From: Chlorobaculum limnaeum
GTDB lineage: Bacteria > Bacteroidota > Chlorobiia > Chlorobiales > Chlorobiaceae
DNA: 64,000 bases
Assembly (NCBI RefSeq): GCF_001747405.1
Contig: NZ_CP017305.1
Location: 1,258,001 to 1,322,000 of the forward strand
Direction: 5' to 3'
Made by a program: the position numbers and the translations under genes. Within the stretch, counting starts at the first letter, position 1. Each line of letters opens with the position of its first letter. This document shows positions 8,695 to 17,321 of this stretch, piece after piece. The notes under the pieces are model-generated. The model searched no databases, had not been told where the DNA came from, and worked only from the letters and a program-made list of their open reading frames with translations.

Positions 8695-9585
8695 TCAGTA
8701 CGTTTTGTACGCCGCCACGAAATCGGGCATGAACGATTCAAACGATCGCCAGCCAGCCATGACCGGACGGCTACGGAAATAGTCAGCATTCATTTCGCCA
8801 GAACGCATCGCCGCGCCCATCTCGGTGTAATTTCTTGCCGTCTCTTCGGACAGGCCAATGGCAAGCAGGTCGTCGAACTCCTCCGTGTCCGTGCGTTCGA
8901 TCCACCTGAGATCGAGCCTTCCGGTTGCCTTGCCGATCATGGCGACGATTTCTGCCGGGGTTTTCTCGTCGCTGGCGATGTAGCTGAAACCCCTGCCGAG
9001 GTACGATTCATCCTCGAGCGCTTTGGCGGCAATGTCGGCGATGTCCGCCGGATGCACCAGCACCATCTTCAAATCAGCCATGTAGTTGCCGGTGATGATG
9101 CCCTGATTTTTGATCTGGCCGATGGCGTTCAGAAAATTGGTGTAGAAATAACCGGCCCGCAGATGGCGGACATTCACACCAGCCATGGCATCCATCGCCA
9201 GCTCGACTTGCGACAGGCCGCTGACCGGGCCGCAGTTTTCGATCATGTGTGCGCCGATACTGCTCAGGTTCACCACCTGCTTTACACCGGCTGACGTGAT
9301 GGCTGCAACGTAATTCCTTCCGATTCCGGCGATCCACGCTTTCCAGTCGCTGCCGCTGTAGTCTGGAGGCGCCATGGTAAAAATGGCGTCTGCGCCGCGG
9401 AACGTCTCGGTCAAGAATCCGGTATCTTCCACGGTGCCGATGGCCGCCGTTGCGCCTATCGCCTCGATCTCCTGTTTTCTTGCGGCATTGCTGCTGATAA
9501 CCGTCACGGTGTGTCCCGCTTTGCTCAATCGGGTTGCCAGTGGTTTGCCGATGTGCCCCAATGAGCCGGCAATGACGTATTGCAT
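8695..9585 (-). CDS. NmrA-like NAD(P)-binding oxidoreductase / quinone-reductase-like SDR
   Basis: A 296-residue atypical short-chain dehydrogenase. The N-terminus shows the nucleotide-binding strand and a modified glycine motif (IAGSLGHIGKPLA), then NLSSIGAH and HLRAGYFYTNFL, the layout of NmrA or NAD(P)H:quinone reductase 2-like proteins. These bind NAD(P)H and either act on quinones or other small substrates or work as redox sensors; the substrate here is unknown. It starts at ATG 9585, is transcribed alone and converges on the phosphate acyltransferase gene. Confidence 0.75.
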   Translation of the reverse strand: MQYVIAGSLGHIGKPLATRLSKAGHTVTVISSNAARKQEIEAIGATAAIGTVEDTGFLTETFRGADAIFTMAPPDYSGSDWKAWIAGIGRNYVAAITSAGVKQVVNLSSIGAHMIENCGPVSGLSQVELAMDAMAGVNVRHLRAGYFYTNFLNAIGQIKNQGIITGNYMADLKMVLVHPADIADIAAKALEDESYLGRGFSYIASDEKTPAEIVAMIGKATGRLDLRWIERTDTEEFDDLLAIGLSEETARNYTEMGAAMRSGEMNADYFRSRPVMAGWRSFESFMPDFVAAYKTY

Positions 9586-9773
9586 ATGCGTGAATTTTAG
9601 CGTTCCGATGACGGGCAGGCATCAGTAACCGCCATCGTGGAAAAGGTGATTTTTATACCGAAGAACTTTATAAATCAACCTATCAGAACCATCTAACGGT
9701 TCCTGATGGTAGCGTGCGAATACAGGTTCCGCTGACCAGACAGCCCGGATGATCAGTTTCCCTGAGCATCGAA

Positions 9774-9825
9774 AATGAGATGTTTCAGTTCCGAATTTTT
9801 CCGAACTTGAAACTGGTTTCTCATT
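9774..9825 (+). promoter_or_regulatory. Imperfect inverted repeat in the ppk2 leader
   Basis: AATGAGA (9774-9780) pairs with TCTCATT (9819-9825), and inside it TTTCAGTTC (9783-9791) pairs imperfectly with GAACTTGAAA (9803-9812). The structure ends about 48 bases before the PPK2 start. It could be a leader hairpin or an operator; no function is shown. Confidence 0.3.
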
Positions 9826-9872
9826 GCAATCCGATTGCCTTTTTGGAGTAACGTTTTCAAGGGAGAGGACTC

Positions 9873-10757
9873 ATGAAATTCGATCTCGATGCCTTCAGGA
9901 TTCAGCCCGGCAAAAAGCCGAACCTCGTGAAGCGGCCAACCTGTATCGAACCGGTTTACCGTTCGAAAGAGGAGTATCGAGAATTGCTCGCCCGGCATGT
10001 CACCGAGTTGAGCAGGCTGCAACAAATTCTCTATGCCGATAACCGGTATTCACTGCTGCTCATTTTCCAGGCCATGGACGCCGCTGGCAAGGACAGCGCG
10101 ATCCGGCATGTCATGTCCGGCGTCAATCCGCAGGGCTGCCAGGTGTACAGTTTCAAACACCCGTCGCCTACGGAGCTCGAACACGACTTCCTGTGGCGCA
10201 GCAATTGCGGACTGCCGGAGCGGGGTCGTATCGGCATCTTCAACCGATCCTACTATGAGGAGGTACTCATCGTGCGGGTGCATCCGGAAATTCTCGAAAG
10301 ACAGAACATCCCGCACGACCTCACCCATAACGGCAAGGTGTGGGAGCATCGCTACCGGTCGATAGTCGATCACGAACGGCATCTGCACCGGAACGGAACC
10401 CGTATCGTCAAGTTTTTTCTGCACTTGTCCAAGGAAGAACAGCGCAAGCGCTTTCTCGAACGGATCGACGACCCCGACAAGAACTGGAAGTTCAGCACTG
10501 CGGATATCGAAGAGCGGAAATTCTGGGACAAGTATATGGACGCCTATGAGCTGTGCCTCCAGAAAACCAGCACCACGGACGCTCCCTGGTACGCAGTTCC
10601 GGCGGACGACAAGAAGAATGCACGGCTGATCGTCTCCCGCATCGTGCTCGACACGCTTGCGAGTCTTTCGCTCAAATACCCCGAAAGCAGCCCGGAACGC
10701 CGAAAAGAGCTGCTCGACATCCGCAAACGCCTCGAAAACCCCGAGAACGGAAAGTGA
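9873..10757 (+). CDS. ppk2: Polyphosphate kinase 2 family protein
   Basis: A 294-residue single-domain PPK2. These cytoplasmic enzymes transfer phosphate between polyphosphate and nucleotides. The P-loop-like [10 protein letters not shown], the [15 protein letters not shown] segment with Walker B character, and the lid region [16 protein letters not shown] are all present and intact. The length fits one-domain PPK2. An AGGGAGAGGA ribosome-binding site lies just ahead of ATG 9873. Whether it favours AMP, ADP or GDP is not evident from sequence. It is monocistronic and is followed by a long AT-rich region. Confidence 0.9.
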   Translation: MKFDLDAFRIQPGKKPNLVKRPTCIEPVYRSKEEYRELLARHVTELSRLQQILYADNRYSLLLIFQAMDAAGKDSAIRHVMSGVNPQGCQVYSFKHPSPTELEHDFLWRSNCGLPERGRIGIFNRSYYEEVLIVRVHPEILERQNIPHDLTHNGKVWEHRYRSIVDHERHLHRNGTRIVKFFLHLSKEEQRKRFLERIDDPDKNWKFSTADIEERKFWDKYMDAYELCLQKTSTTDAPWYAVPADDKKNARLIVSRIVLDTLASLSLKYPESSPERRKELLDIRKRLENPENGK

Positions 10758-11120
10758 CCAATGCAGTATATCTGAGAATATATATTGATTTATATATATG
10801 GCAACTCGATAAGTTGTTAAAATTACATAATTTATATTATACAAATCATAATCAGAGTACTACACCCCATCAAATATACACTTATTTTGTATATGATCGA
10901 AACGTTATAGGGGAGCGATAAACAGATGGAATCATGAACAGCACGGATTTCGCGTTGCTGTCGATGGATGGATTTTTATGGGCCGGTCTGGCAGTCTGCC
11001 GCGTTCGGCATTGAATATTATGTAAAGTTGTTGAGGGTGAACGCGTTGAAAAAAAGGATCCCGGCGGCAGGCAACCATCCATGAATGACATTGCGTATGT
11101 GATTCATCAAGCGTCGAAGT
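10758..11120. other. AT-rich intergenic stretch after ppk2
   Basis: This run begins with alternating TATA-rich sequence and contains no open frame with protein-like composition. No terminator, repeat or RNA gene could be identified. It marks the left edge of an AT-rich block extending to about 14.3 kb. Confidence 0.5.
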
Positions 11121-11414
11121 TTGACTGTTATGCAGAGCGGTGGGTTTGTGTCTGTCTGGCTCTATCGGGATCGGAGAGAAGAGACGTACCATCAAGTCTT
11201 CCGCATGGGCAAGCACCAAGAAGCATTTTTTGGAACAACACGCTCCGAACTCATTGAACAGAAAAGTTTATTTCTCCCGGATTCATCCAGGAATCTTCAG
11301 ATATTCGGCATGACAATGCACGAGTTATTGATGACAGTAAGGCACGAAGGCAACAGAAACGGTTATTATTGGTTGGCCAGAAAGCTGGATGACAAGTATT
11401 CTTGTGTTTTATAA
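11121..11414 (+). CDS. Small hypothetical protein, possibly a remnant
   Basis: A 97-residue frame with varied composition (GKHQEAFFGTTRSEL, HEGNRNGYYWLARKLDD) that reads more like protein than its surroundings but matches no family I recognise. There is no convincing ribosome-binding site. A second overlapping frame begins near 11080 (MNDIAYVIHQ), so this could be the frameshifted end of an older gene. It stands alone in an AT-rich, gene-poor block. Real expression is doubtful. Confidence 0.3.
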   Translation: MTVMQSGGFVSVWLYRDRREETYHQVFRMGKHQEAFFGTTRSELIEQKSLFLPDSSRNLQIFGMTMHELLMTVRHEGNRNGYYWLARKLDDKYSCVL

Positions 11415-11880
11415 ATTGTTGTATAATATAAATTATGTAAAGTTTTGTGTGTGAAAGAAATCTCTTCTTCTGTTTGAAATTCGCACATGAGCCAGAACAT
11501 CAAGTTGAAACAGTCTTTATCGAAATATACTCTGAACTTCAGGACGCCCCTGTCTCAACTAAATAATATACCACTCATGCACGATCATGTTTGGCTCTCA
11601 GACGAAAGGTGTGGTAATTGTGGGACTCGATGATGAACTTGATGTTGTGCGTGTTATTACATAACTCTATGATTTGTGGCTTCCCTGCTGATTCAACATT
11701 AAAAATCAAAATATTCAGAATATAAAACGCTGAAAGAATATTATGAATGCATCGGTATGGTCTTTTATAAAAACAGTTATCCAAAAAGCATACTGATTAT
11801 TGATGGATCATAAAAAGTAAGAATTGTAATACTATTGTATTATTACTCCAGCAACAATAAATCTCAATTTCACCCATTGT

Positions 11881-11954
11881 AAAAGGTTGGGCTAAAGCCC
11901 TGATTTATATTGCTTTATCCGCCTACCCCGGACTAAAGTCCGGGGCAATTGTTT
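11881..11954 (+). repeat. REP-like two-hairpin repeat, copy A
   Basis: Two perfect hairpins lie in tandem: GGGCT-AA-AGCCC (11889-11900) and CCCCGGACT-AA-AGTCCGGGG (11926-11945), then GCAATT. The same order and flanks recur at 47878-47950 (opposite strand) and 47999-48066, so this is a dispersed family rather than a local structure. It is GC-rich within a very AT-rich region. Such units resemble REP elements moved by TnpA_REP (RAYT) proteins; no such gene is in the window. Confidence 0.8.
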
Positions 11955-12110
11955 AAGAGTTTTAATGGCCGGAGTAATATTATCTCATTATCTCTTTATA
12001 TCAACACAAGAGTTCTGTAAGTCATTGTATATTATGTCGATAAGAGCCATTCGCAAGATATCTGATATTCTCTTATCGCTTATTTTAAAACAAAGATTAA
12101 AGCAGAAAAA

Positions 12111-12145
12111 AGGGGTATCCATCAAATGTCATGATGGATACCCCT
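12111..12145 (-). terminator. Terminator for the first PEP-CTERM gene
   Basis: A 14-base perfect stem (AGGGGTATCCATCA, 12111-12124, with its complement at 12132-12145) is flanked by A and T runs. It lies 24 bases beyond the stop of the minus-strand gene at 12169-12894 and should end its transcript; it may act in both directions. Confidence 0.9.
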
Positions 12146-12168
12146 TTTTGTGTAAAAGTATTTATAAA

Positions 12169-12894
12169 TCAGCGTTTAACTATATCTTTCTCATTTCGAT
12201 CCCTTTTCTGGAAGCCAAACAATAAAATACCACCGACACCGATTAGCACTATATTTGCAGGCTCAGGAACAGCATCAGTTATTTGCTGTATCTGAATGCC
12301 GTTGAGATAACTGTCTGTGCCCAATGAGAAATTGAGTGTGCCGTCAGTGACAACAATTGTCTTCATCATCCAGTTCGTATTTTCTATAAAAAGCTTATCG
12401 TTCCCTGTATTAGTCAATGTAAAATCTTTGCTTTCAAAATTACTGGTAACTGTCAGATGACTGGTTTGCAACTTATTAGGAGCTGCCTGAGAGTATACGT
12501 ATATATTATATGTGCCATTTGTTAATCCGGAAAAATTAAAAAAACCGACAGTATCTGTTGTTTTAGCAAAACCTTTCATTAGTTTTACATCGAGACTTGA
12601 TGACGGAAACATCGTCGAAGTACTTCCCATATTTGAATGATACGTAACAGATATTCCGGTTTTATCAGTGGAACCGGAATTGTAATACATAAGATTGTTT
12701 ACGGTAGTGAGACTTGTAGACCTGAGTCTGTTCCATATTTGTATATTATCGTTGATTGCGGCACCATTAGTGTAGGCCGACGAATTGATGCCACCAAGCT
12801 GAATATTCAGGATATCTCCAGGATTTGCAAACACAGGAATACTTGAAATATTCGTCATGAAAAGTATTATTAAAAAAGAAATTCTATTTTTCAT
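12169..12894 (-). CDS. PEP-CTERM sorting-domain protein, paralogue 1
   Basis: A 241-residue exported protein. A signal peptide (MKNRISFLIILFMTN to VFA) precedes a threonine/serine/asparagine-rich beta-type domain, and the C-terminus has the VPEP motif, a hydrophobic helix and a basic tail (FQKRDR), the hallmark of PEP-CTERM proteins. These are processed by an exosortase and end up in the envelope or extracellular matrix. The ligand or role of the main domain is unknown. It shares domain layout and short motifs with the next minus-strand gene (13332-14069), so the two are paralogues. Codon use is AT-rich. No exosortase is in the window. Confidence 0.82.
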   Translation of the reverse strand: MKNRISFLIILFMTNISSIPVFANPGDILNIQLGGINSSAYTNGAAINDNIQIWNRLRSTSLTTVNNLMYYNSGSTDKTGISVTYHSNMGSTSTMFPSSSLDVKLMKGFAKTTDTVGFFNFSGLTNGTYNIYVYSQAAPNKLQTSHLTVTSNFESKDFTLTNTGNDKLFIENTNWMMKTIVVTDGTLNFSLGTDSYLNGIQIQQITDAVPEPANIVLIGVGGILLFGFQKRDRNEKDIVKR

Positions 12895-13132
12895 TTATCT
12901 TCCCTTGTGTTATAAATAAGTGAATTTACTCTAAATATACTTATTATACAAGCAAATCATGTATTGTAACAGAACCAAAATAGCTGCTGTCAAAAATTGA
13001 TCATTAAAAATACACAAAGAAGAATCAATTAAAAATTGATGCATCTATACTCTCAAGAGCAATGTATGTGTTTGTAGAAGAACTATAAATTCATAAAATG
13101 ATATGATATACAGGTATCGCTTTACAAAAAAA

Positions 13133-13152
13133 AATCCTGCCAAAGCAGGATT
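13133..13152 (-). terminator. Terminator for the second PEP-CTERM gene
   Basis: AATCCTGC (13133-13140) pairs with GCAGGATT (13145-13152); read on the minus strand it is followed by a run of T. It lies about 180 bases after the stop of the gene at 13332-14069, so that transcript would carry a long 3' tail. Confidence 0.8.
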
Positions 13153-13271
13153 GTGAAAAATAGAGTAATATTTTTTACTATATTTTAATATTCAAACACT
13201 TTTTATAAGAAGGAGAAGAGTAAAAAACATTATAAAAGATCGAAGGGGGCACAATGTACAATTTCATTGAA

Positions 13272-13295
13272 CCATTATTACATCCGTAATAATGG
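13272..13295 (-). other. Ten-base-pair hairpin downstream of the second PEP-CTERM gene
   Basis: CCATTATTAC (13272-13281) pairs perfectly with GTAATAATGG (13286-13295) around a four-base loop. There is no T tract, so it is not a standard terminator; a 3' stabilising structure or protein-binding site is possible. Confidence 0.45.
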
Positions 13296-13331
13296 AACTA
13301 TTTGACCGAATAGATCAAACTGACAATAATA

Positions 13332-14069
13332 TCAAGTGTTGGAAGTACAATCTCCTTTTGTCTTTTGCTTTAAACGTCCAAATAGGACAAGTCCTCCAAT
13401 CCCTAACAGGATGACACTGTTAGGTTCAGGCACTGGCTGTATCTGAAAACCATTCCAAATCCCCACCGTACCAGGAACGACACTCATGGTAAGAGTCCCA
13501 TCGGTAATCGCAACAGTAGCCTTCATCCAGTTATTATTCACCCCTAATTGCTCAGCAGTTCCATCCGTACCCATTTCAATACTATAAACCTGACCTGATG
13601 TTGTTGCTGTCGCATAAAGCTCACTGTCAGTGTTCATTTCTGCTTGAGAATATATGTAAATTTCATAAAAACCTGGCGATAGCCCATACAGCGTCATGGT
13701 GGCATTGCTTGGCTCCGATGGGTCGGAAGGAGCATTCGTCGCATATCCCAACATCAAACTCTGTTGATCCGGGTCGTCTGGCTCGAACGCTGAGTATGAT
13801 CGCGAAATGCCAACTTGCTCGCCAGTCAGATGGAAATCAAAGGTTACTGGGCTATCATTTCCATCTGAATATTGAAGCGTCACACCTGTATAGTCATATT
13901 CATCAATCAGATTCCACCATCTACCGGTATCGTTATTAGCTGCTCCGCCGCCTTTATATAAAAAATCACCATAACCAAACTGGATATTAATCAATGAATC
14001 AGCCAAGATATGTTTACTTGTAAAACACATCGAAGCAAGTGCCATCAGTAATACGGTCCGTTTTTTCAT
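13332..14069 (-). CDS. PEP-CTERM sorting-domain protein, paralogue 2
   Basis: A 245-residue protein with a signal peptide (MKKRTVLLMALASMC to ILA), an acidic beta-type domain, and a C-terminal PVPEP motif, hydrophobic helix and basic tail (GRLKQKTK). It would be exported and handled by an exosortase. Like its neighbour it begins the mature part with a LxNIQFG/LNIQLG motif, has a segment on the feeling of a subunit interface (YEIYIYSQAE versus YNIYVYSQAA) and ends with NWM, TDGTL and NGxQIQ motifs, which shows common descent. It is somewhat less AT-rich than paralogue 1. Function beyond surface location is unknown. Confidence 0.82.
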   Translation of the reverse strand: MKKRTVLLMALASMCFTSKHILADSLINIQFGYGDFLYKGGGAANNDTGRWWNLIDEYDYTGVTLQYSDGNDSPVTFDFHLTGEQVGISRSYSAFEPDDPDQQSLMLGYATNAPSDPSEPSNATMTLYGLSPGFYEIYIYSQAEMNTDSELYATATTSGQVYSIEMGTDGTAEQLGVNNNWMKATVAITDGTLTMSVVPGTVGIWNGFQIQPVPEPNSVILLGIGGLVLFGRLKQKTKGDCTSNT

Positions 14070-14320
14070 GATTTTCTCGACTTGTTTTTGAGTTGATGTA
14101 AATCCCGGAGCTTACTGACCTGTTAAGAATAAATAATTCTATGAATATGATTAAAATAAAAAAGTAAAACCAATTTTACAAGTTAACTGCATTGGATTAA
14201 CTTACTCTATTAAAGATAAGGGTTGACTAATAAAAAAAAGAACTCTTAAAAACAGATGACAAAATGAAAAATCTTATGAGTGTCGAGGTTGATCAATGAT
14301 GGAACTTTCGAAAGATATGT

Positions 14321-15478
14321 TCAGGCAGAAACCTTCCTGTAGCGGTTGATGGCGAACGAGAGCAGGATTATTGCTTGTAAGACAAGCATGAATAGTGGCG
14401 TCGTTATATTTCTTATGCCAGCCCCCTTCAGCATGACGCGGCGCATGATATCCACGAAGTGGCGTACGGGGTTTGCCATCGTGAGGTTTTGCGCCCAGTG
14501 TGGCATACTTTCGATAGGCGTAAAGAGGCCGCTGAGGAGCGTGAAGATCACCATGAAGAACCAGGCAATGAACATGGCCTGCTGCTGGCTTTCTGTTATG
14601 GTGGAGATCAGCAACCCCATGCCGAGCACCACCAGCATATAGATGGCTGCCACCAGATAGATCACTCCGTAATTGCCGAGCATGGGCACGTGGAATCCGA
14701 TCCTCGCGATGATGAGGCCGACGGTCAGTTCACCTAGGCCGATGATCCAGAACGGCACAAGCTTGCCGGTGATGAACTGCCAGCGCCTTATGGGCGTGAC
14801 GTTTATCTGGTCGATGGTGCCAATCTCCCTTTCACGCACAACGTTCATGCCAGAGAGGAACAGACCGATGAGTGTCACCAGCACCACCAGCACGCCAGGC
14901 ACCATGTAATCGGTATAGATCAGCTCCGGATTGTACCAGCCCCTCGACCGGATGTCGATCACGGGCGAAACCTCTGCCAGACCAGCCATTTGCGGCAGAA
15001 GCGCCGGAAGATCGCGGTAGAACGAGGAGGCGATTTCGTTGGCGTAACCGCGAATTACGCCCGCCGTGAAACCGTCTTCGGCGTCGATGAGGAGCTGGAT
15101 TCGCGCGTGGCCGCCGGTCATCATTTCGTGTTCGAAATCTTCCGGAATGACCAGCACCATCTCGCTGTTTCCGGCAACGAGGGCGTCGATGCCGCTTTTC
15201 TGCTGGAACGACTCCCCTGTCATTTTGAAATAACCCGTTGAAGTGAAACGCTTTACGAGGCGGTCGGAGAGGGCCGAGCGGTCGAAATCCTGAAGATGAA
15301 ACCGCACCTCCGGTACGTCGAAGGTTGCGGCGTTGGAGAGGATCACAAGCTGTATAAAGGGCATGATGAAGATGATGGGTAGCATCCCCCGGTTCCGGAA
15401 AATCTGCAAGAACTCCTTGCGAAGCAGGTGGCCAACGACGGTCAGCGACCCGCGAATCTTGTCTGCCCAATCCGTCAT
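14321..15478 (-). CDS. ABC-2 type exporter permease, second subunit
   Basis: A 385-residue ABC-2 membrane subunit. One N-terminal helix (IIFIMPFIQLVIL), a large periplasmic region and about five C-terminal helices with the conserved EREIGTIDQINVTPI motif match the YbhR/YhhJ type. It probably forms the export channel with the permease at 15475-16581. The start is ATG 15478, overlapping the upstream stop by 4 bases; frame extending farther upstream lies inside the neighbouring gene and is not coding. It is the last gene of a five-gene operon. The exported compound is unknown; family members export drugs or lipophilic molecules. Confidence 0.88.
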   Translation of the reverse strand: MTDWADKIRGSLTVVGHLLRKEFLQIFRNRGMLPIIFIMPFIQLVILSNAATFDVPEVRFHLQDFDRSALSDRLVKRFTSTGYFKMTGESFQQKSGIDALVAGNSEMVLVIPEDFEHEMMTGGHARIQLLIDAEDGFTAGVIRGYANEIASSFYRDLPALLPQMAGLAEVSPVIDIRSRGWYNPELIYTDYMVPGVLVVLVTLIGLFLSGMNVVREREIGTIDQINVTPIRRWQFITGKLVPFWIIGLGELTVGLIIARIGFHVPMLGNYGVIYLVAAIYMLVVLGMGLLISTITESQQQAMFIAWFFMVIFTLLSGLFTPIESMPHWAQNLTMANPVRHFVDIMRRVMLKGAGIRNITTPLFMLVLQAIILLSFAINRYRKVSA

Positions 15479-16581
15479 TGCAATCTCTCGCTGAATTTTC
15501 TCACGCTGGCGACCATGAAAAGAAGGGTCATAACGAGCAGGATCAGCGTCTCCCGCCAGAGCTCGGTGATGCCTGCACCTTTGAGCATGATGCCACGCAC
15601 GATCACCAGGTACCAGCGGGCCGGAATGATGTTGCTGATAACCTGCAACGGCAGCGGCATGCTCGAAATCGGGAAGATGAAGCCGGAGAGCAGCACAGTT
15701 GGCAGCAAAAGCCCCGCGAGTGAGATCATCATGGCGACCTGCTGTGAGCTGGTGATGGTCGAGATGAGGATGCCGAGCGACAGGGCGGTCATGATGAAGA
15801 GCAGCGATTCGGCGAAAAGCAGAGCCACGCTTCCCCGGCACGGCACGCCGAAGACGAAGAAGGCGAGCGCCACCACCGTGACGACGTTGATGAACGAGAG
15901 CAAAAGGTACGGCACTACCTTGCCGACGATGATCTGCGCCGGACGGAGCGAGGAGACCAGGAGCAGCTCCATCGTGCCGCTCTCCTTTTCGCGCGTGATG
16001 CTGATCGAGGTCATGAGCGCGGAGACGAGCATCAGAAGCATGGCCATCAGCCCCGGCACGAAGAGGTAGACGCTCTTGAGCGACGGATTGAACATCATGA
16101 CCGGCACCGCTTCGACGCCCGCAAACTGCGCAGGTCCGTCCCTCTGGTCGGCGAGGTAGTCGCGCACGACCGATTCGGTGTAGCCGGTCACCGTGCGCGA
16201 AACGTTCGGGTCGGAGCCGTCGGTGACGATCTGCATATGCGCGATGCCATCCTTCTGCAATCGCCCGGCGAACCCGGGCTCAAACACCACAACCTCGTTC
16301 ATCCTGCCCGACGCGAATGCCTCTGGAATCTCCTTTTCGCTCGCGAGGCTTCCGGCGTAGCGGAATGTTCGGGAGGCAAAGAGCCTGTCGGTCAGCTCCC
16401 TGGTGACGTGATCGTGCGAGTAATCGAGGATGCCTGTCCTGACTTCGGAGATTTCGTTGCGGATCGCATAGCCGAAGAGCAGCAATTGCAGGATCGGCAT
16501 TCCGAAAAGAATGGCCGCCGTCCGCCGGTCACGCACGATGTGGTAGAACTCCTTCCGGACAAATCCGATGAACCGTTTCAT
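15475..16581 (-). CDS. ABC-2 type exporter permease, first subunit
   Basis: A 368-residue ABC-2 permease with an N-terminal cytoplasmic RKEFYHIVRDRR segment, one helix, a periplasmic domain of about 150 residues and a cluster of C-terminal helices, including TREKESGTMELLLVS, the typical coupling motif. It is homologous to the following permease but clearly diverged, so the channel is likely a heterodimer. It overlaps the ATPase gene upstream by 4 bases and the permease downstream by 4 bases, which points to translational coupling throughout. Confidence 0.88.
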   Translation of the reverse strand: MKRFIGFVRKEFYHIVRDRRTAAILFGMPILQLLLFGYAIRNEISEVRTGILDYSHDHVTRELTDRLFASRTFRYAGSLASEKEIPEAFASGRMNEVVVFEPGFAGRLQKDGIAHMQIVTDGSDPNVSRTVTGYTESVVRDYLADQRDGPAQFAGVEAVPVMMFNPSLKSVYLFVPGLMAMLLMLVSALMTSISITREKESGTMELLLVSSLRPAQIIVGKVVPYLLLSFINVVTVVALAFFVFGVPCRGSVALLFAESLLFIMTALSLGILISTITSSQQVAMMISLAGLLLPTVLLSGFIFPISSMPLPLQVISNIIPARWYLVIVRGIMLKGAGITELWRETLILLVMTLLFMVASVRKFSERLQ

Positions 16582-17321
16582 CCTTCCCCCCTTTTGGCTG
16601 GCCTTGCGAGGCGGATGAAAACATCGTTCATGCTCATCGCCTCGAAGCTTCGTTTCAGGCCGTCAGGCGTGTCGAGCGCGGCGATGCGGCCGTCAACCAT
16701 GATCGAAACCCGGTCGCAGTACTCGGCTTCGTCCATGTAGTGCGTGGTGACGAACACCGTCACGCCGTTTGCCGCGGCTTCGTAGATCATGTCCCAGAAG
16801 CGTCGCCTCGTAACCGGATCGACGCCGCCGGTCGGTTCGTCGAGAAAGACCAGCTTTGGTTCGTGCAGGAGCGCCACCGAAAAGGCGAGCTTCTGCTTCC
16901 AGCCGAGCGGCAGGGCGGCCAGCCGCGTGTCGGCGGCCTCCGTCAGGTCGAGCGAATCGAGAAGGCGCTCCCCTTTCTCCGCGATTTCCGATTTGCCGAG
17001 GCCGTAGATGCCGCCGAAGAAGCGGATGTTCTCGCGCGGCGTCAGGTCGTCGTAGAGCGAAAAGCGCTGGCTCATGTAGCCGATGTTGCGCTTGATCGAT
17101 TCGGTCTGGCGATAGACATCGAATCCGGCGACGGTCGCCGAACCGGAGGTTGGGGCGAGCAGGCCGGTGAGCATCTTCATGGCGGTGGTCTTGCCCGCTC
17201 CGTTGGCTCCGAGGAAGCCGAAAATTTCGCCAGCCGCTACGCTGAACGAAATTTCGTCAACCGCCGTGAAACTCCCGAAACGCTTCGTCAGCTTCTCTGT
17301 CTGGATGACCTGCTCAGACAT
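16578..17321 (-). CDS. ABC exporter ATP-binding subunit 2
   Basis: A 247-residue nucleotide-binding domain with Walker A (GANGAGKTT), Q-loop region, Walker B (LVFLDEPTGG) and the switch histidine (VTTHYMDE). The signature motif is unusual: the position normally occupied by LSGGM/Q reads LPLGWKQKL, as in the second half of YbhF-type ATPases. It would pair with the ATPase encoded just upstream. It overlaps that gene by 8 bases and the next by 4 bases. Confidence 0.9.
   Translation of the reverse strand: MSEQVIQTEKLTKRFGSFTAVDEISFSVAAGEIFGFLGANGAGKTTAMKMLTGLLAPTSGSATVAGFDVYRQTESIKRNIGYMSQRFSLYDDLTPRENIRFFGGIYGLGKSEIAEKGERLLDSLDLTEAADTRLAALPLGWKQKLAFSVALLHEPKLVFLDEPTGGVDPVTRRRFWDMIYEAAANGVTVFVTTHYMDEAEYCDRVSIMVDGRIAALDTPDGLKRSFEAMSMNDVFIRLARPAKRGEG

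Larger units (their letters stand above)
11415..12168. other. Long AT-rich non-coding region with a REP-like repeat
   Basis: Nothing in this stretch reads as a credible gene; the open frames are short and low-complexity. It holds one copy of the two-hairpin repeat (11881-11954) and the terminator serving the PEP-CTERM gene on the right (12111-12145). Confidence 0.5.
12895..13331. other. AT-rich spacer between the two PEP-CTERM genes
   Basis: No gene is apparent. The segment holds a terminator (13133-13152) and a second hairpin (13272-13295), both downstream of the right-hand PEP-CTERM gene, and presumably the promoter of the left-hand one just above 12895. Confidence 0.5.

Noticed and set aside
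9682..9708. Short hairpin (ATCAGAACC/GGTTCCTGAT) between the SDR and PPK2 genes as a terminator
   Set aside because: It lies upstream of both divergently arranged genes and has no T tract, so it cannot end either transcript; kept only as a possible structure.
11965..12225. 86-codon frame on the plus strand
   Set aside because: It runs through the terminator hairpin at 12111-12145 and into the PEP-CTERM gene on the other strand; composition is that of random AT-rich DNA.
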